This document shows positions 1 to 6,169 of a DNA stretch of 6,206 nucleotides, piece by piece. The notes beneath the pieces were generated by a model that had not been told where the DNA came from, searched no databases, and saw nothing but the letters and a program-made list of their open reading frames with translations. Source of the stretch: Nitrospira sp. (GTDB taxonomy: Bacteria; UBA9089; CG2-30-40-21; SBAY01); NCBI GenBank assembly GCA_005239945.1, contig SBAY01000353.1, positions 1 through 6,206 on the forward strand, in the 5' to 3' direction. The translations under genes and the position numbers were made by a program. Positions within the stretch are counted from its first letter, which is position 1. Every line of letters begins with the position of its first letter.

Positions 1-85
1 AAAACTTTTTAATCACAAGGGTATAGATTTTAGTTACCCATTTCTTGGGTAACTAAAATCTATACCCTTGTGATTAAAAAGTTTT
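1..85. repeat. Perfect 40-base inverted repeat with 5-base loop
   Basis: Positions 1-40 are the exact reverse complement of 46-85, with the loop TTTCT at 41-45. All 40 pairs match. The repeat starts at the first base of the window, so the true left arm could extend further. There is no T-run typical of an intrinsic terminator after the right arm, and the stem is AT-rich with one short G/C block near the loop. It could be a small palindromic mobile or dispersed repeat, a cruciform or hairpin regulatory element, or a fold-back artefact at a contig end. The sequence alone does not separate these. Confidence 0.95.
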
Positions 86-97
86 GGAAAAGGGGAG

Positions 98-155
98 TTT
101 GAGGGGGAAAACTTGTGTGGTTTTAAACCACTTTCAAAAAGTTTTCCCCCTCAAA
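98..155. repeat. Second inverted repeat in the pyrC leader, with nested inner hairpin
   Basis: Positions 98-114 pair perfectly with 139-155 (17 bases each, including a GAGGGGGAAAACTT-type core). Inside them, 117-122 (GTGGTT) pairs with 126-131 (AACCAC). The right arm ends ten bases before the pyrC start codon, and no Shine-Dalgarno sequence is visible there. The decamer AAAAAGTTTT at 136-145 also occurs at 76-85 in the neighbouring palindrome, so the two repeats share sequence. A role as a leader hairpin affecting pyrC expression is possible but inferred. No T-run follows on the + strand, so it is not a clear terminator for that strand. Confidence 0.85.
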
Positions 156-165
156 ATGGTATAAA

Positions 166-1473
166 ATGAATATATTGATTAAAAACGGTAGGGTGATTGA
201 TACCAATAGCGGTCTGGACAAAATCGCGGATGTGCTCATTATAGATGGGAAAATTAAAGAAATTGACGAAAAAATCCAAAATCCAAAATCCAAAATCCAA
301 AATCTTAAAATAATCGATGCTAGAGGGAAAATCGTTATCCCAGGACTGATTGATATTCATACCCATTTACGCACACCAGGGCAGGAGGAGAAAGAAACCA
401 TTGCTACGGGAACAAGAGCCGCCGCGGCCGGGGGTTTTACAACCATTGCCTGTATGCCCAATACTAACCCTCCCGTCGATAATCCCTCCCTGGTGCGTTA
501 TATTTTGGATAACCCTGAGGGAGTAGTTAGTGTTGTTCCCATTGGTGCGGTGTCAATTGGAATGAGACATGAAGAACCAGTAGATGTTGAAGGGTTAATT
601 AATGCTGGCATTGTGGCCATCTCCGATGACGGTTACCCGATAATGAATCTTAAGTTTGCACAAAGAATATTGGAACTGGCGAAGGAATTCGGGATACCGT
701 TTATTTCACATTGTGAAGATACAACTCTCTCTAATGGTGGGGTGATGAATGAAGGATATTATGCGACTGCCTTAAAATTACCGGGTATTCTTAAAACCGC
801 TGAGGAGGTAATGGTAGCACGGAATTTAGAGTTAGCCGAAATTACCGGTGGCAGACTCCATATTGCTCACATCAGCACTAAAAGGAGCGTAGAATTAATT
901 CGGAAGGCTAAGAAAAAAGGGGTAAGGGTTACTGGTGAGGTTTGCCCGCATCATTTCAGTTTGACCGATGAAGCGGTAAAAATCCAGGATACCAATACCA
1001 AAATGAATCCACCGTTACGCTCACAAGAGGATGTAGAGACAATTAAACAAGGGCTAACGGATGGTACCATAGATGTTATTGCCTCTGACCATGCCCCGCA
1101 TACACCTTTTGAAAAGGCAACTGACTGGATTAAGGCACCGTTTGGAATTATAGGCCTTGAAACCTCACTGGGATTGGTCTTAACCGAATTAGTTCATACG
1201 GGTATTCTTTCATTAGGCGAGGCGATTGCCAAAATGACTATAAACCCGGCGAAAGTTTTGGGGTTAGAGGCAGGAACATTAACGGTAGGGGGAAAAGCGG
1301 ATATAACCATAATTGACCCAGAAAAAGAATGGGTCGTGGATGTCAATAAGTTTGAATCAAAGGCACGCAATTGCCCATTTGACGGCTGGAAATTACAAGG
1401 AAAAGCTGTTATGACAATAGTTGGTGGGAAAATTATAATGGAAGATGGTAAGATTTTAAGTGATGTAAGATAA
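166..1473 (+). CDS. pyrC: Dihydroorotase, type I (PyrC)
   Basis: Dihydroorotase reversibly cyclises N-carbamoyl-aspartate to dihydroorotate, the third step of de novo pyrimidine synthesis, in the cytoplasm. The 435-residue protein shows the amidohydrolase plan. A small N-terminal beta domain (about 1-60) leads into the metal motif DIHTHLR, with His65 and His67 as likely zinc ligands. The other expected ligands are Asp154 in SDDG, His182 in SHCED, His235 in HIAHIS and catalytic Asp308 in ASDHAPH. MNPPLR (280-285) and PFGIIGLET (325-333) are also typical. Length is slightly above the usual 420-430, partly explained by a repeat-encoded segment at residues 36-48. The ATG at 166 is chosen because the conserved LIKNGRVID motif follows directly, although no ribosome binding site is visible. 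No pyrB lies within the window. Assignment to type I rests on length and the DDG motif. Confidence 0.95.
   Translation: MNILIKNGRVIDTNSGLDKIADVLIIDGKIKEIDEKIQNPKSKIQNLKIIDARGKIVIPGLIDIHTHLRTPGQEEKETIATGTRAAAAGGFTTIACMPNTNPPVDNPSLVRYILDNPEGVVSVVPIGAVSIGMRHEEPVDVEGLINAGIVAISDDGYPIMNLKFAQRILELAKEFGIPFISHCEDTTLSNGGVMNEGYYATALKLPGILKTAEEVMVARNLELAEITGGRLHIAHISTKRSVELIRKAKKKGVRVTGEVCPHHFSLTDEAVKIQDTNTKMNPPLRSQEDVETIKQGLTDGTIDVIASDHAPHTPFEKATDWIKAPFGIIGLETSLGLVLTELVHTGILSLGEAIAKMTINPAKVLGLEAGTLTVGGKADITIIDPEKEWVVDVNKFESKARNCPFDGWKLQGKAVMTIVGGKIIMEDGKILSDVR
271..304 (+). repeat. Heptanucleotide tandem repeat (AAAATCC, about 4.9 copies) inside pyrC
   Basis: Four exact AAAATCC units (271-298) are followed by a partial AAAATC (299-304). 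Because 7 is not a multiple of 3, successive units are read in different phases and the protein repeats every seven residues: KIQNPKS followed by KIQNLK, residues 36-48. It lies in the N-terminal beta domain before the catalytic barrel, where a loop extension should be tolerated. It looks like a simple repeat that expanded or inserted in frame. Confidence 0.9.
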
Positions 1474-1503
1474 ATATGTAAATTTAGTTTAGGTTAAGGA
1501 AAA

Positions 1504-1516
1504 GGTGAATTTCACC
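1504..1516. promoter_or_regulatory. Short palindrome (GGTGAA-T-TTCACC) abutting the ribosome binding site
   Basis: Six-base perfect arms flank a single T, and the palindrome touches the AGGAGG site that follows. Type II antitoxins commonly repress their own operon by binding a palindrome near the start, so this is a candidate operator for the DUF433 protein. As RNA it could only form a weak hairpin with an impossibly tight loop unless the inner pairs open. The position is seen in the sequence; the operator role is inferred. Confidence 0.4.
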
Positions 1517-1522
1517 AGGAGG
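1517..1522 (+). promoter_or_regulatory. Strong Shine-Dalgarno site for the DUF433 gene
   Basis: AGGAGG ends eight bases before the ATG at 1531, close to ideal spacing. It supports that start and indicates independent translation of the toxin-antitoxin-like pair, in contrast to pyrC and the pseudopilin gene, which have no visible site. Confidence 0.85.
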
Positions 1523-1530
1523 TAAAGAAG

Positions 1531-1770
1531 ATGCAAAGAGAATTTATACAATCAAGTCCATCAATCATGATGGGGAAACCAGTGATTGCGGGGACCCGTA
1601 TTACTGTAGAGAGTATTATGGAAAAGCTTGCTGCAGGCGAAACGGTTGAACAAATTCTTGATGCCCATCCGCGATTAACTGAAAAGGCTATTCGGTCTGC
1701 AATTGGATTTGCCGGTGAGGTTCTAAAAGCCGATGTAATCTATCCCATTAATGAGGCGGTAGCGGCATGA
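1531..1770 (+). CDS. DUF433 family protein, probable antitoxin
   Basis: This 79-residue protein carries the DUF433 signature: GKPVIAGTRI at 15-24, followed by VESIMEKLAAGETVEQILDAHP (about 26-47) and a last helix beginning LTEKAIRSAI. The family has a winged-helix-like fold and is commonly encoded just before DUF5615/PIN-like proteins, where it is predicted to act as the antitoxin that binds DNA and neutralises the partner. Here the next gene is exactly such a partner, and its start overlaps this stop by four bases (ATGA), which implies coupled translation. The ATG is fixed by the AGGAGG site eight bases upstream. The adjacent palindrome at 1504-1516 is a candidate operator. The family call is firm; the antitoxin function is inferred from family and context. 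Confidence 0.88.
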   Translation: MQREFIQSSPSIMMGKPVIAGTRITVESIMEKLAAGETVEQILDAHPRLTEKAIRSAIGFAGEVLKADVIYPINEAVAA

Positions 1771-2132
1771 ACTTCCTGGTTGATGAAAACGTAGATCGGC
1801 AAATTGTAGATTGTCTCAGGAAGGAGAATTATTTCGTATGGTATGTCGCAGAAATGGAACCTGGAATTTCTGATGAGACCGTACTCAACATAGCGAATCA
1901 GAAAAAGGCAGTATTGTTAACGGCTGACAAGGATTTTGGGGAATTGGTGTTTCGCCAATCCCGTATTGTTTCAGGGGTTGTTCTTATTCGACTATCAGGG
2001 TTATTACCAGAAACTAAGGGAAAAATTGTTGCCTCTGCAATTACCATGCATATTGCAGAGATAACTCAATCTTTTACTGTTATTACACCAAATGCTATTC
2101 GTATCAGGCGAATGAAAAAAGATACTCTCTGA
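1767..2132 (+). CDS. DUF5615 PIN-like protein, probable toxin RNase
   Basis: This 121-residue protein begins NFLVDENVDRQIV and contains LLTADKDFGELVF at about 50-62, the two hallmarks of the DUF5615 (Mut7-C/PIN-like) family. Candidate metal-binding acidic residues are Asp6 and Glu7 in VDEN, and Asp54 and Asp56 in TADKDF. SDET at 35-38 is a further acidic motif typical of the family. All are intact, so the protein appears complete and potentially active. By analogy with PIN toxins it would cleave RNA when free of the upstream DUF433 protein. The two genes overlap by four bases, which suits a toxin made in step with its antitoxin. Its RNA target cannot be deduced. The basic tail (RIRRMKK, 112-118) could aid nucleic acid contact. 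Confidence 0.87.
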   Translation: MNFLVDENVDRQIVDCLRKENYFVWYVAEMEPGISDETVLNIANQKKAVLLTADKDFGELVFRQSRIVSGVVLIRLSGLLPETKGKIVASAITMHIAEITQSFTVITPNAIRIRRMKKDTL

Positions 2133-2138
2133 ATTACT

Positions 2139-2576
2139 ATGAATAAAAAAGGATTTACATTAATAGAATTAATTGCCGTCGTGACTATAATTGCTACAAT
2201 TTATGCCCTGGTTTTGCCTAACCTGGGTAGGGTTCTAACCAATATAAAGGTGAGGTCAACTGTCCAACAGGTATCGGCACTCCTTAACTACGCCCGAAGA
2301 CAGGCAGTGGTGCATGGGACTAATTACCAGGTAAATTTCGAGAAAAAATCCTGTTGGCTTACCAAAAAAGAGGACGATAGTTATGTTCGGTTAAATGGCA
2401 GGGAGGGAAAAACCCTTTTTATACCAGAGGAGATTGACTTTAAAACAGAAATCGAATCAATCACCTTCTATCCCAAAGGTATCTCAAGCGGCGGGGAAAT
2501 TATCATCGAAGACTTTCGGATAGTGGTAGATGAAGTTACGGGAATAGTAGAGGTATTGAGGGAGAAGGAACTATGA
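2139..2576 (+). CDS. GspH/FimT-like type IV pseudopilin
   Basis: The 145-residue product opens with a short basic leader, MNKKG, then FTLIELIAVVTIIATIYALV: a prepilin peptidase site between Gly5 and Phe6, the conserved Glu at mature position 5, and a single hydrophobic helix. The rest resembles minor pseudopilins of the GspH/FimT group, with a helix containing LLNYARRQAVVHG (48-60), then beta strands ending ITFYPKGISSGGEIIIE and a closing VTGIVEV. Such proteins prime type II secretion or type IV pilus fibres in the inner membrane. No assembly ATPase or other pilus gene is in the window, so the parent system is unknown. The start lies six bases after the toxin stop with no visible ribosome binding site, so re-initiation by ribosomes finishing the toxin gene is possible. 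The stop overlaps the next start by four bases. Confidence 0.88.
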   Translation: MNKKGFTLIELIAVVTIIATIYALVLPNLGRVLTNIKVRSTVQQVSALLNYARRQAVVHGTNYQVNFEKKSCWLTKKEDDSYVRLNGREGKTLFIPEEIDFKTEIESITFYPKGISSGGEIIIEDFRIVVDEVTGIVEVLREKEL

Positions 2577-3535
2577 TGACTACTTTTAGTGTTATTATTC
2601 CAGTAAAACCAGATGCCGAAATAAAGGCACTTGAAACCTTGAAAAATATAGAGTATGACTCTGCTCATTGGGAAATAATTGTTGTCGAAGGCCGACAACC
2701 GTCAATTCAAAGAAATAAGGCGGTTAGTATTGCCAGGGGTGAAATTATCTTCTTCCTTGATGATGACTCAGAGCCTATTGGGCAATTGTTTAACAGTGTG
2801 CTGGAATTTTATAAGGAGGCTAATGTGGCCGTAGTTGGCGGACCATGCCTGATGAAACCTACAGAAAAGGAATTACCAAAAGAATTGGACTTGATTCTTA
2901 AATCCTGTTTTGGAACATTTAATACTGTGGCCAGGTGGTGTGTAACTGGAAATCAGCCAAAAGAGGCTACTGAAAAGGACTTGATTATGTGCAATCTAAG
3001 TATGCGTAAGGAGATATTTTTAAAGGAAGGTGGATTAAACGAATCACTCTATCCCAATGAAGAAAATGAGTTTCTCCATCGCCTCAAGAAAAAAGGCTAT
3101 AGATTAGTTTATAACCCTAAGACGGTTGTCTATCGAGAGCGTCATCGGAGGCTGCAAGATTTTATTAAATCTATTTTCTACTATGGCCGTGGTCGGGTAA
3201 AACAAAATTTTATTAGCCCCACAATAAAAGATATCCCGCATACCATCCCATTCCTGTTTGTTATCTATCTATTTTCACTTTTATTTATTCATTCGCCCTG
3301 GTTTTGGTATTTACCTGCAGTGGCTTATGGATTACTAAATTTATTCTTCTCGGGTCGAATTATATACCAGGAAGGCAATATAAAATACCTTTTCTCCATC
3401 CCGTTTTTATTTTTCTTGCTTCATCTTTCCTATGGATTGGGGTTAGGTTTTGGACTGGTAAGCATAATGACAAGAAGGTACAAATCTCCTTCTTGCGAAA
3501 TTAATGTTAGGATAGTAAAAGAATTAGGAGGTTGA
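2573..3535 (+). CDS. Family 2 glycosyltransferase with C-terminal membrane segments
   Basis: This 320-residue GT-A type enzyme should transfer a sugar from a nucleotide- or lipid-linked donor, probably to an envelope acceptor. The N-terminal half shows FSVIIPVK (5-12), EIIVVEG (34-40), PSIQRNKAVSIARGEIIFFLDDDSEP with the metal-binding DDD at 63-65, and GGLNESLYPNEENEFLHRL (153-171) in the place of the usual acceptor/base motif. Three hydrophobic stretches follow, at about 223-240, 245-259 and 271-298, anchoring it in the inner membrane. The layout resembles ExoA-like enzymes of exopolysaccharide synthesis. In the base motif, NEEN replaces the more common NED, so the usual Asp may be Glu164. 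The ATG overlaps the pilin stop (ATGA), with a purine-rich GGAGAAGGAA just upstream as ribosome binding site. Donor and acceptor are unknown. Confidence 0.9.
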   Translation: MMTTFSVIIPVKPDAEIKALETLKNIEYDSAHWEIIVVEGRQPSIQRNKAVSIARGEIIFFLDDDSEPIGQLFNSVLEFYKEANVAVVGGPCLMKPTEKELPKELDLILKSCFGTFNTVARWCVTGNQPKEATEKDLIMCNLSMRKEIFLKEGGLNESLYPNEENEFLHRLKKKGYRLVYNPKTVVYRERHRRLQDFIKSIFYYGRGRVKQNFISPTIKDIPHTIPFLFVIYLFSLLFIHSPWFWYLPAVAYGLLNLFFSGRIIYQEGNIKYLFSIPFLFFLLHLSYGLGLGFGLVSIMTRRYKSPSCEINVRIVKELGG

Positions 3536-3536
3536 G

Positions 3537-3648
3537 TAATTAAAAATTATGAATTAAAAATTAAAAAAGGGAGAAATATATGTATTAAGAATCATAAATT
3601 CTTTTCTCTTTCCTCAATTTTTAATTTTTAATTCATAATTTTTAATTA
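3537..3648. repeat. AT-only palindromic repeat with 31-base perfect arms
   Basis: Positions 3537-3567 are the exact reverse complement of 3618-3648. The arms are built almost wholly from A and T and contain AATTAAAAATTATGAATT-like units, themselves internally repetitive (TTAAAAATTA). The 50-base centre has further pairing, AAGAAT at 3587-3592 with ATTCTT at 3598-3603 and GAGAAA with TTTCTC, so the entire element could fold into one long hairpin. It begins one base after the glycosyltransferase stop codon and ends just before the next ribosome binding site, filling the gap exactly. It has the look of a dispersed, non-coding MITE-like repeat. No open frame or terminal target duplication is evident. 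Confidence 0.93.
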
Positions 3649-3652
3649 TACG

Positions 3653-3658
3653 AGGAGG
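3653..3658 (+). promoter_or_regulatory. Shine-Dalgarno site fixing the GTG start of the radical SAM gene
   Basis: AGGAGG ends nine bases before the GTG at 3668. The nearby TTG at 3664 is out of frame with the conserved N-terminus (MKVAVVYPP), so GTG is the start. Confidence 0.85.
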
Positions 3659-3667
3659 TAAGATTGA

Positions 3668-5137
3668 GTGAAAGTAGCTGTTGTTTATCCACCGTTTAAT
3701 TTTGAGGGTAAAATACCGCTTTTGAGTCAGAATAGGGTTTTTATCTATACGCATTCGGAAAAGATTAAAATATACCCATTAGTCATGGCACAAGCGGCGA
3801 CTTTACTTAAAGTCAATGGGCATGAGGTATTATATCTGGATGGTATAAACGAACGATTGGGCTGGGAGGAGTTTGACAAACAATTAAATGATTTTTCGCC
3901 GGAGTTGGTTTTCATGGAGACAAAGGTGCCTATAATTCGCAGGCATTGGGAATACATCAATAAGGAGAAGGTGAAATACCCGCAGAGAAGATATGCCCTG
4001 GCTGGTGACCATATTTCTTTTTTTCCGGATGAGTCAATGAAAAAGTCCAAAGTGGATTTTGTCATCACCGGTGGTGATTATGATAACAGTCTATCTAAAT
4101 TGGTTAACTGTTTGGAGGGTAAAGGTGATTTACCCAAAGGGGTTTATTTTCGGGATGGAGAGGAGATAAAAAATACAGGTGAATTTGAATTGATTGCCGA
4201 TTTGGACTCACTTCCGAACATTGATAGGGACTTAACCAAATGGCATATTTATGGTGAGGCGTATTTACAGCATCCTTGTGCCTATATACTTAGTGGTAGA
4301 GGTTGTCGAGGGGTTAAAGGAAAGGCAGTTTGTAGATTTTGTATCTGGCAGTTTGCCTTCTGGAGGTGTACGGCGAGACTTCGCTCACCGGCTAAGGTGG
4401 TCAATGAAATTAAACTATTGGTTGAACACTATGGTGTCAAAGAGGTATTCGATGATAACGAAGCAGGTGCCATCTGGAATAAAGAGTGGGTAGAGGAATT
4501 TTATCAGCAGATGAAAAAACAAGACTTGATTGGTAAAGTGATTCTTTCTTCAAATGCCCGGGCTGATTGTTTATTAGACAAGGATGTATGTAAAACCCTT
4601 AAGAAAACAGGCTTTCGGTTACTAAAAATAGGATTAGAATCAGGAAATGACCATTCTTTAAGAAGATTGGGCAAGTCAGCCAGGGTTGAAGAGATAAGGC
4701 GTGGAATTAAAAATGCCAAAGATTTTGGGTTAAGGGTAATGGTCACGATTATGGTCGGCTATCCATGGGAATCCGAAGAAGATGTTAAACAAACCTATCG
4801 TGTAGGTAAAGAATTATTGCTCTATAAAACCCACTGCGGTGATTCATTAGAAGCTAATATTATTAGCTCTTATCCAGGTACACCTTTATTTAATGACGCC
4901 CTCAGGTATAACTGGTTTGATATTGACCCTTATGATTATGAGAAATATGGGTTAGCCAAACCAATACTTAAAACTCCCATCGATGCAGAAAAATGGTGTA
5001 ATACTATCTGGCGACTTCACCTTCATCCGTTATTTATATTCAAATCCTTACTTACCTCAAGAAGTATTTATGATATTAAACTCCTGTTTAGAGGTGCAAG
5101 TTCATTATTAGGACATATTAAGGACTATCTTAAATGA
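3668..5137 (+). CDS. B12-binding-type radical SAM protein with CX8CX2C motif
   Basis: The 489-residue protein has the two-domain plan of cobalamin-dependent radical SAM enzymes. Residues 1-150 form a Rossmann-like B12-binding-type domain (MKVAVVYPP, YPLVMAQAATLLKVNGHEV, later FVITGGDYDN) without the DxHxxG motif, as in many members. From about 200 comes the radical SAM barrel: SGRGC then CRFCIW, with cluster cysteines Cys213, Cys222 and Cys225. RSPAKVVNEI, FDDNEAG, IGLESGNDHSLRRLGK (321-336) and MVGYPWESEEDV (362-373) are classic family segments. The cysteine spacing is CX8CX2C rather than the usual CX3CX2C. Such enzymes methylate or rearrange unactivated carbons in lipids, sugars or antibiotics; the substrate here is unknown. 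GTG is the start, supported by AGGAGG. The stop overlaps the next gene by four bases, and an envelope glycosyltransferase lies upstream, suggesting a lipid or glycan substrate. Confidence 0.9.
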   Translation: MKVAVVYPPFNFEGKIPLLSQNRVFIYTHSEKIKIYPLVMAQAATLLKVNGHEVLYLDGINERLGWEEFDKQLNDFSPELVFMETKVPIIRRHWEYINKEKVKYPQRRYALAGDHISFFPDESMKKSKVDFVITGGDYDNSLSKLVNCLEGKGDLPKGVYFRDGEEIKNTGEFELIADLDSLPNIDRDLTKWHIYGEAYLQHPCAYILSGRGCRGVKGKAVCRFCIWQFAFWRCTARLRSPAKVVNEIKLLVEHYGVKEVFDDNEAGAIWNKEWVEEFYQQMKKQDLIGKVILSSNARADCLLDKDVCKTLKKTGFRLLKIGLESGNDHSLRRLGKSARVEEIRRGIKNAKDFGLRVMVTIMVGYPWESEEDVKQTYRVGKELLLYKTHCGDSLEANIISSYPGTPLFNDALRYNWFDIDPYDYEKYGLAKPILKTPIDAEKWCNTIWRLHLHPLFIFKSLLTSRSIYDIKLLFRGASSLLGHIKDYLK

Positions 5138-6135
5138 AGATTATAAAAATCATTCTTTTTATCTGCGGGATATTATTATTTCTGACTATTATCAGAAGTA
5201 TAGACATAAGGAAACTTTTTGAAATCCTTCAAAAGGTCAAATTTTACTTTATTTTTATAGGTTTTATTTTATTAGCCCTTGAGGTATTAAGTCGGTCTTT
5301 GAAATTAAAGAGGCTAATATCCCTGATGGGCCATATTAAACTTAAAGATTGTTTCATTATCTACTTAATGGGTATGCCTTTTGGGTCGGTAACCCCAGGT
5401 AGAATAGGGGATTTAGTCCGCGTTTATACCATTAAACAGAAAACAAAACTTTCGATGACAAAGTCATTCGCTATCTGGGTGATTGATAGATTTATGGAGG
5501 TAATGGCACTCTTTGGCCTGGCATCGATAGGATTACTTATCTTCCTTATTCATCAAAAATTCAAGGGAGAGGTTTTTCATCTTCTGCTCTTTTTGGCTTG
5601 TATCACCATTTTTCTATTATTTTTTATTAGCAATCTTAAGCAAAAATGGACAAAGCAAATACTTAAACTCTTTTATCAAATGGTGGTTCCTCGTCCGGTT
5701 CGTGAGAAATTCAGTTCGAATGTCAGTACATTTTATCTTAGTCTGACCACGATATTAGAAAATCAACTCCCACTCTTGAATATCCTTGTTTTATCATTAT
5801 CAAGCTGGATATTGGTTAGTATTCGAGGATTTATTTATGGCTTATCACTGGGAATGGATATAAAATTAATCTATTTTATCCTTCTTGTTCCGGTGATTAA
5901 TGCGGTTGAGATTTTACCTATCTCAATTATGGGTATTGGCACAAGGGATTATACCACCATATTATTATACTCTTCCTTAGGGGTAAGTAAGGAATATGGG
6001 CTATCTTTATCGTTGATGTTATTTCTCCTCGGGTTAATCCCGCAGATGGTAGCAGGCTATTTTATTGCCTGGCAAAATAAATTAGGACATTATGAACCAG
6101 ACAAAATTAGCCTTCTGCAAAATGAAAAAATTTAA
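5134..6135 (+). CDS. Lysylphosphatidylglycerol synthase TM / UPF0104 family membrane protein
   Basis: This 333-residue integral membrane protein has hydrophobic segments at about 4-20, 38-55, 122-139, 148-166, 213-236, 244-260 and 286-312. Two family signatures are clear: GSVTPGRIGDLVRVYTIKQK (84-103), followed by IDRFMEV (117-123), and LPISIMGIGTRDYTTILLY (261-279). The family covers the flippase-like membrane half of MprF and many stand-alone proteins in envelope glycolipid clusters. There is no soluble aminoacyl-transfer domain, so it is not a full MprF. It may move or present a lipid-linked product of the neighbouring glycosyltransferase and radical SAM enzyme; that role is inferred. The ATG overlaps the preceding stop (ATGA), with AAGGA nine bases upstream as ribosome binding site. 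The hydrophilic tail after 313 is short and unremarkable. Confidence 0.88.
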   Translation: MKIIKIILFICGILLFLTIIRSIDIRKLFEILQKVKFYFIFIGFILLALEVLSRSLKLKRLISLMGHIKLKDCFIIYLMGMPFGSVTPGRIGDLVRVYTIKQKTKLSMTKSFAIWVIDRFMEVMALFGLASIGLLIFLIHQKFKGEVFHLLLFLACITIFLLFFISNLKQKWTKQILKLFYQMVVPRPVREKFSSNVSTFYLSLTTILENQLPLLNILVLSLSSWILVSIRGFIYGLSLGMDIKLIYFILLVPVINAVEILPISIMGIGTRDYTTILLYSSLGVSKEYGLSLSLMLFLLGLIPQMVAGYFIAWQNKLGHYEPDKISLLQNEKI

Positions 6136-6169
6136 GCAAATATCCGAGGTTGAAATCAAAATGTAAAAA

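Noticed and set aside
160..165. TATAAA as a -10 promoter element for pyrC
   Set aside because: It touches the ATG at 166, so transcription would begin inside the coding region, and no matching -35 is evident.
271..304. Possible CRISPR-like or intergenic repeat array
   Set aside because: Units are seven bases with no spacers and lie inside an intact pyrC frame, so it is a simple tandem repeat.
3537..3648. Rho-independent terminator after the glycosyltransferase
   Set aside because: The stem is almost wholly A and T with a 50-base centre, lacking the GC-rich stem and following T-run expected of a terminator.
3745..4068. Minus-strand open frame of 107 codons
   Set aside because: It lies wholly opposite the radical SAM gene, whose frame carries recognisable family motifs; the minus-strand translation shows no known motif.
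4251..4493. Plus-strand open frame in another phase, considered as evidence of a frameshift in the radical SAM gene
   Set aside because: The 489-residue frame is continuous through the region and keeps all motifs on both sides, so no frameshift is needed.
5134..6135. Full-length MprF (lysylphosphatidylglycerol synthase)
   Set aside because: The protein ends at 333 residues and lacks the soluble C-terminal aminoacyl-transfer domain; only the membrane part is present.
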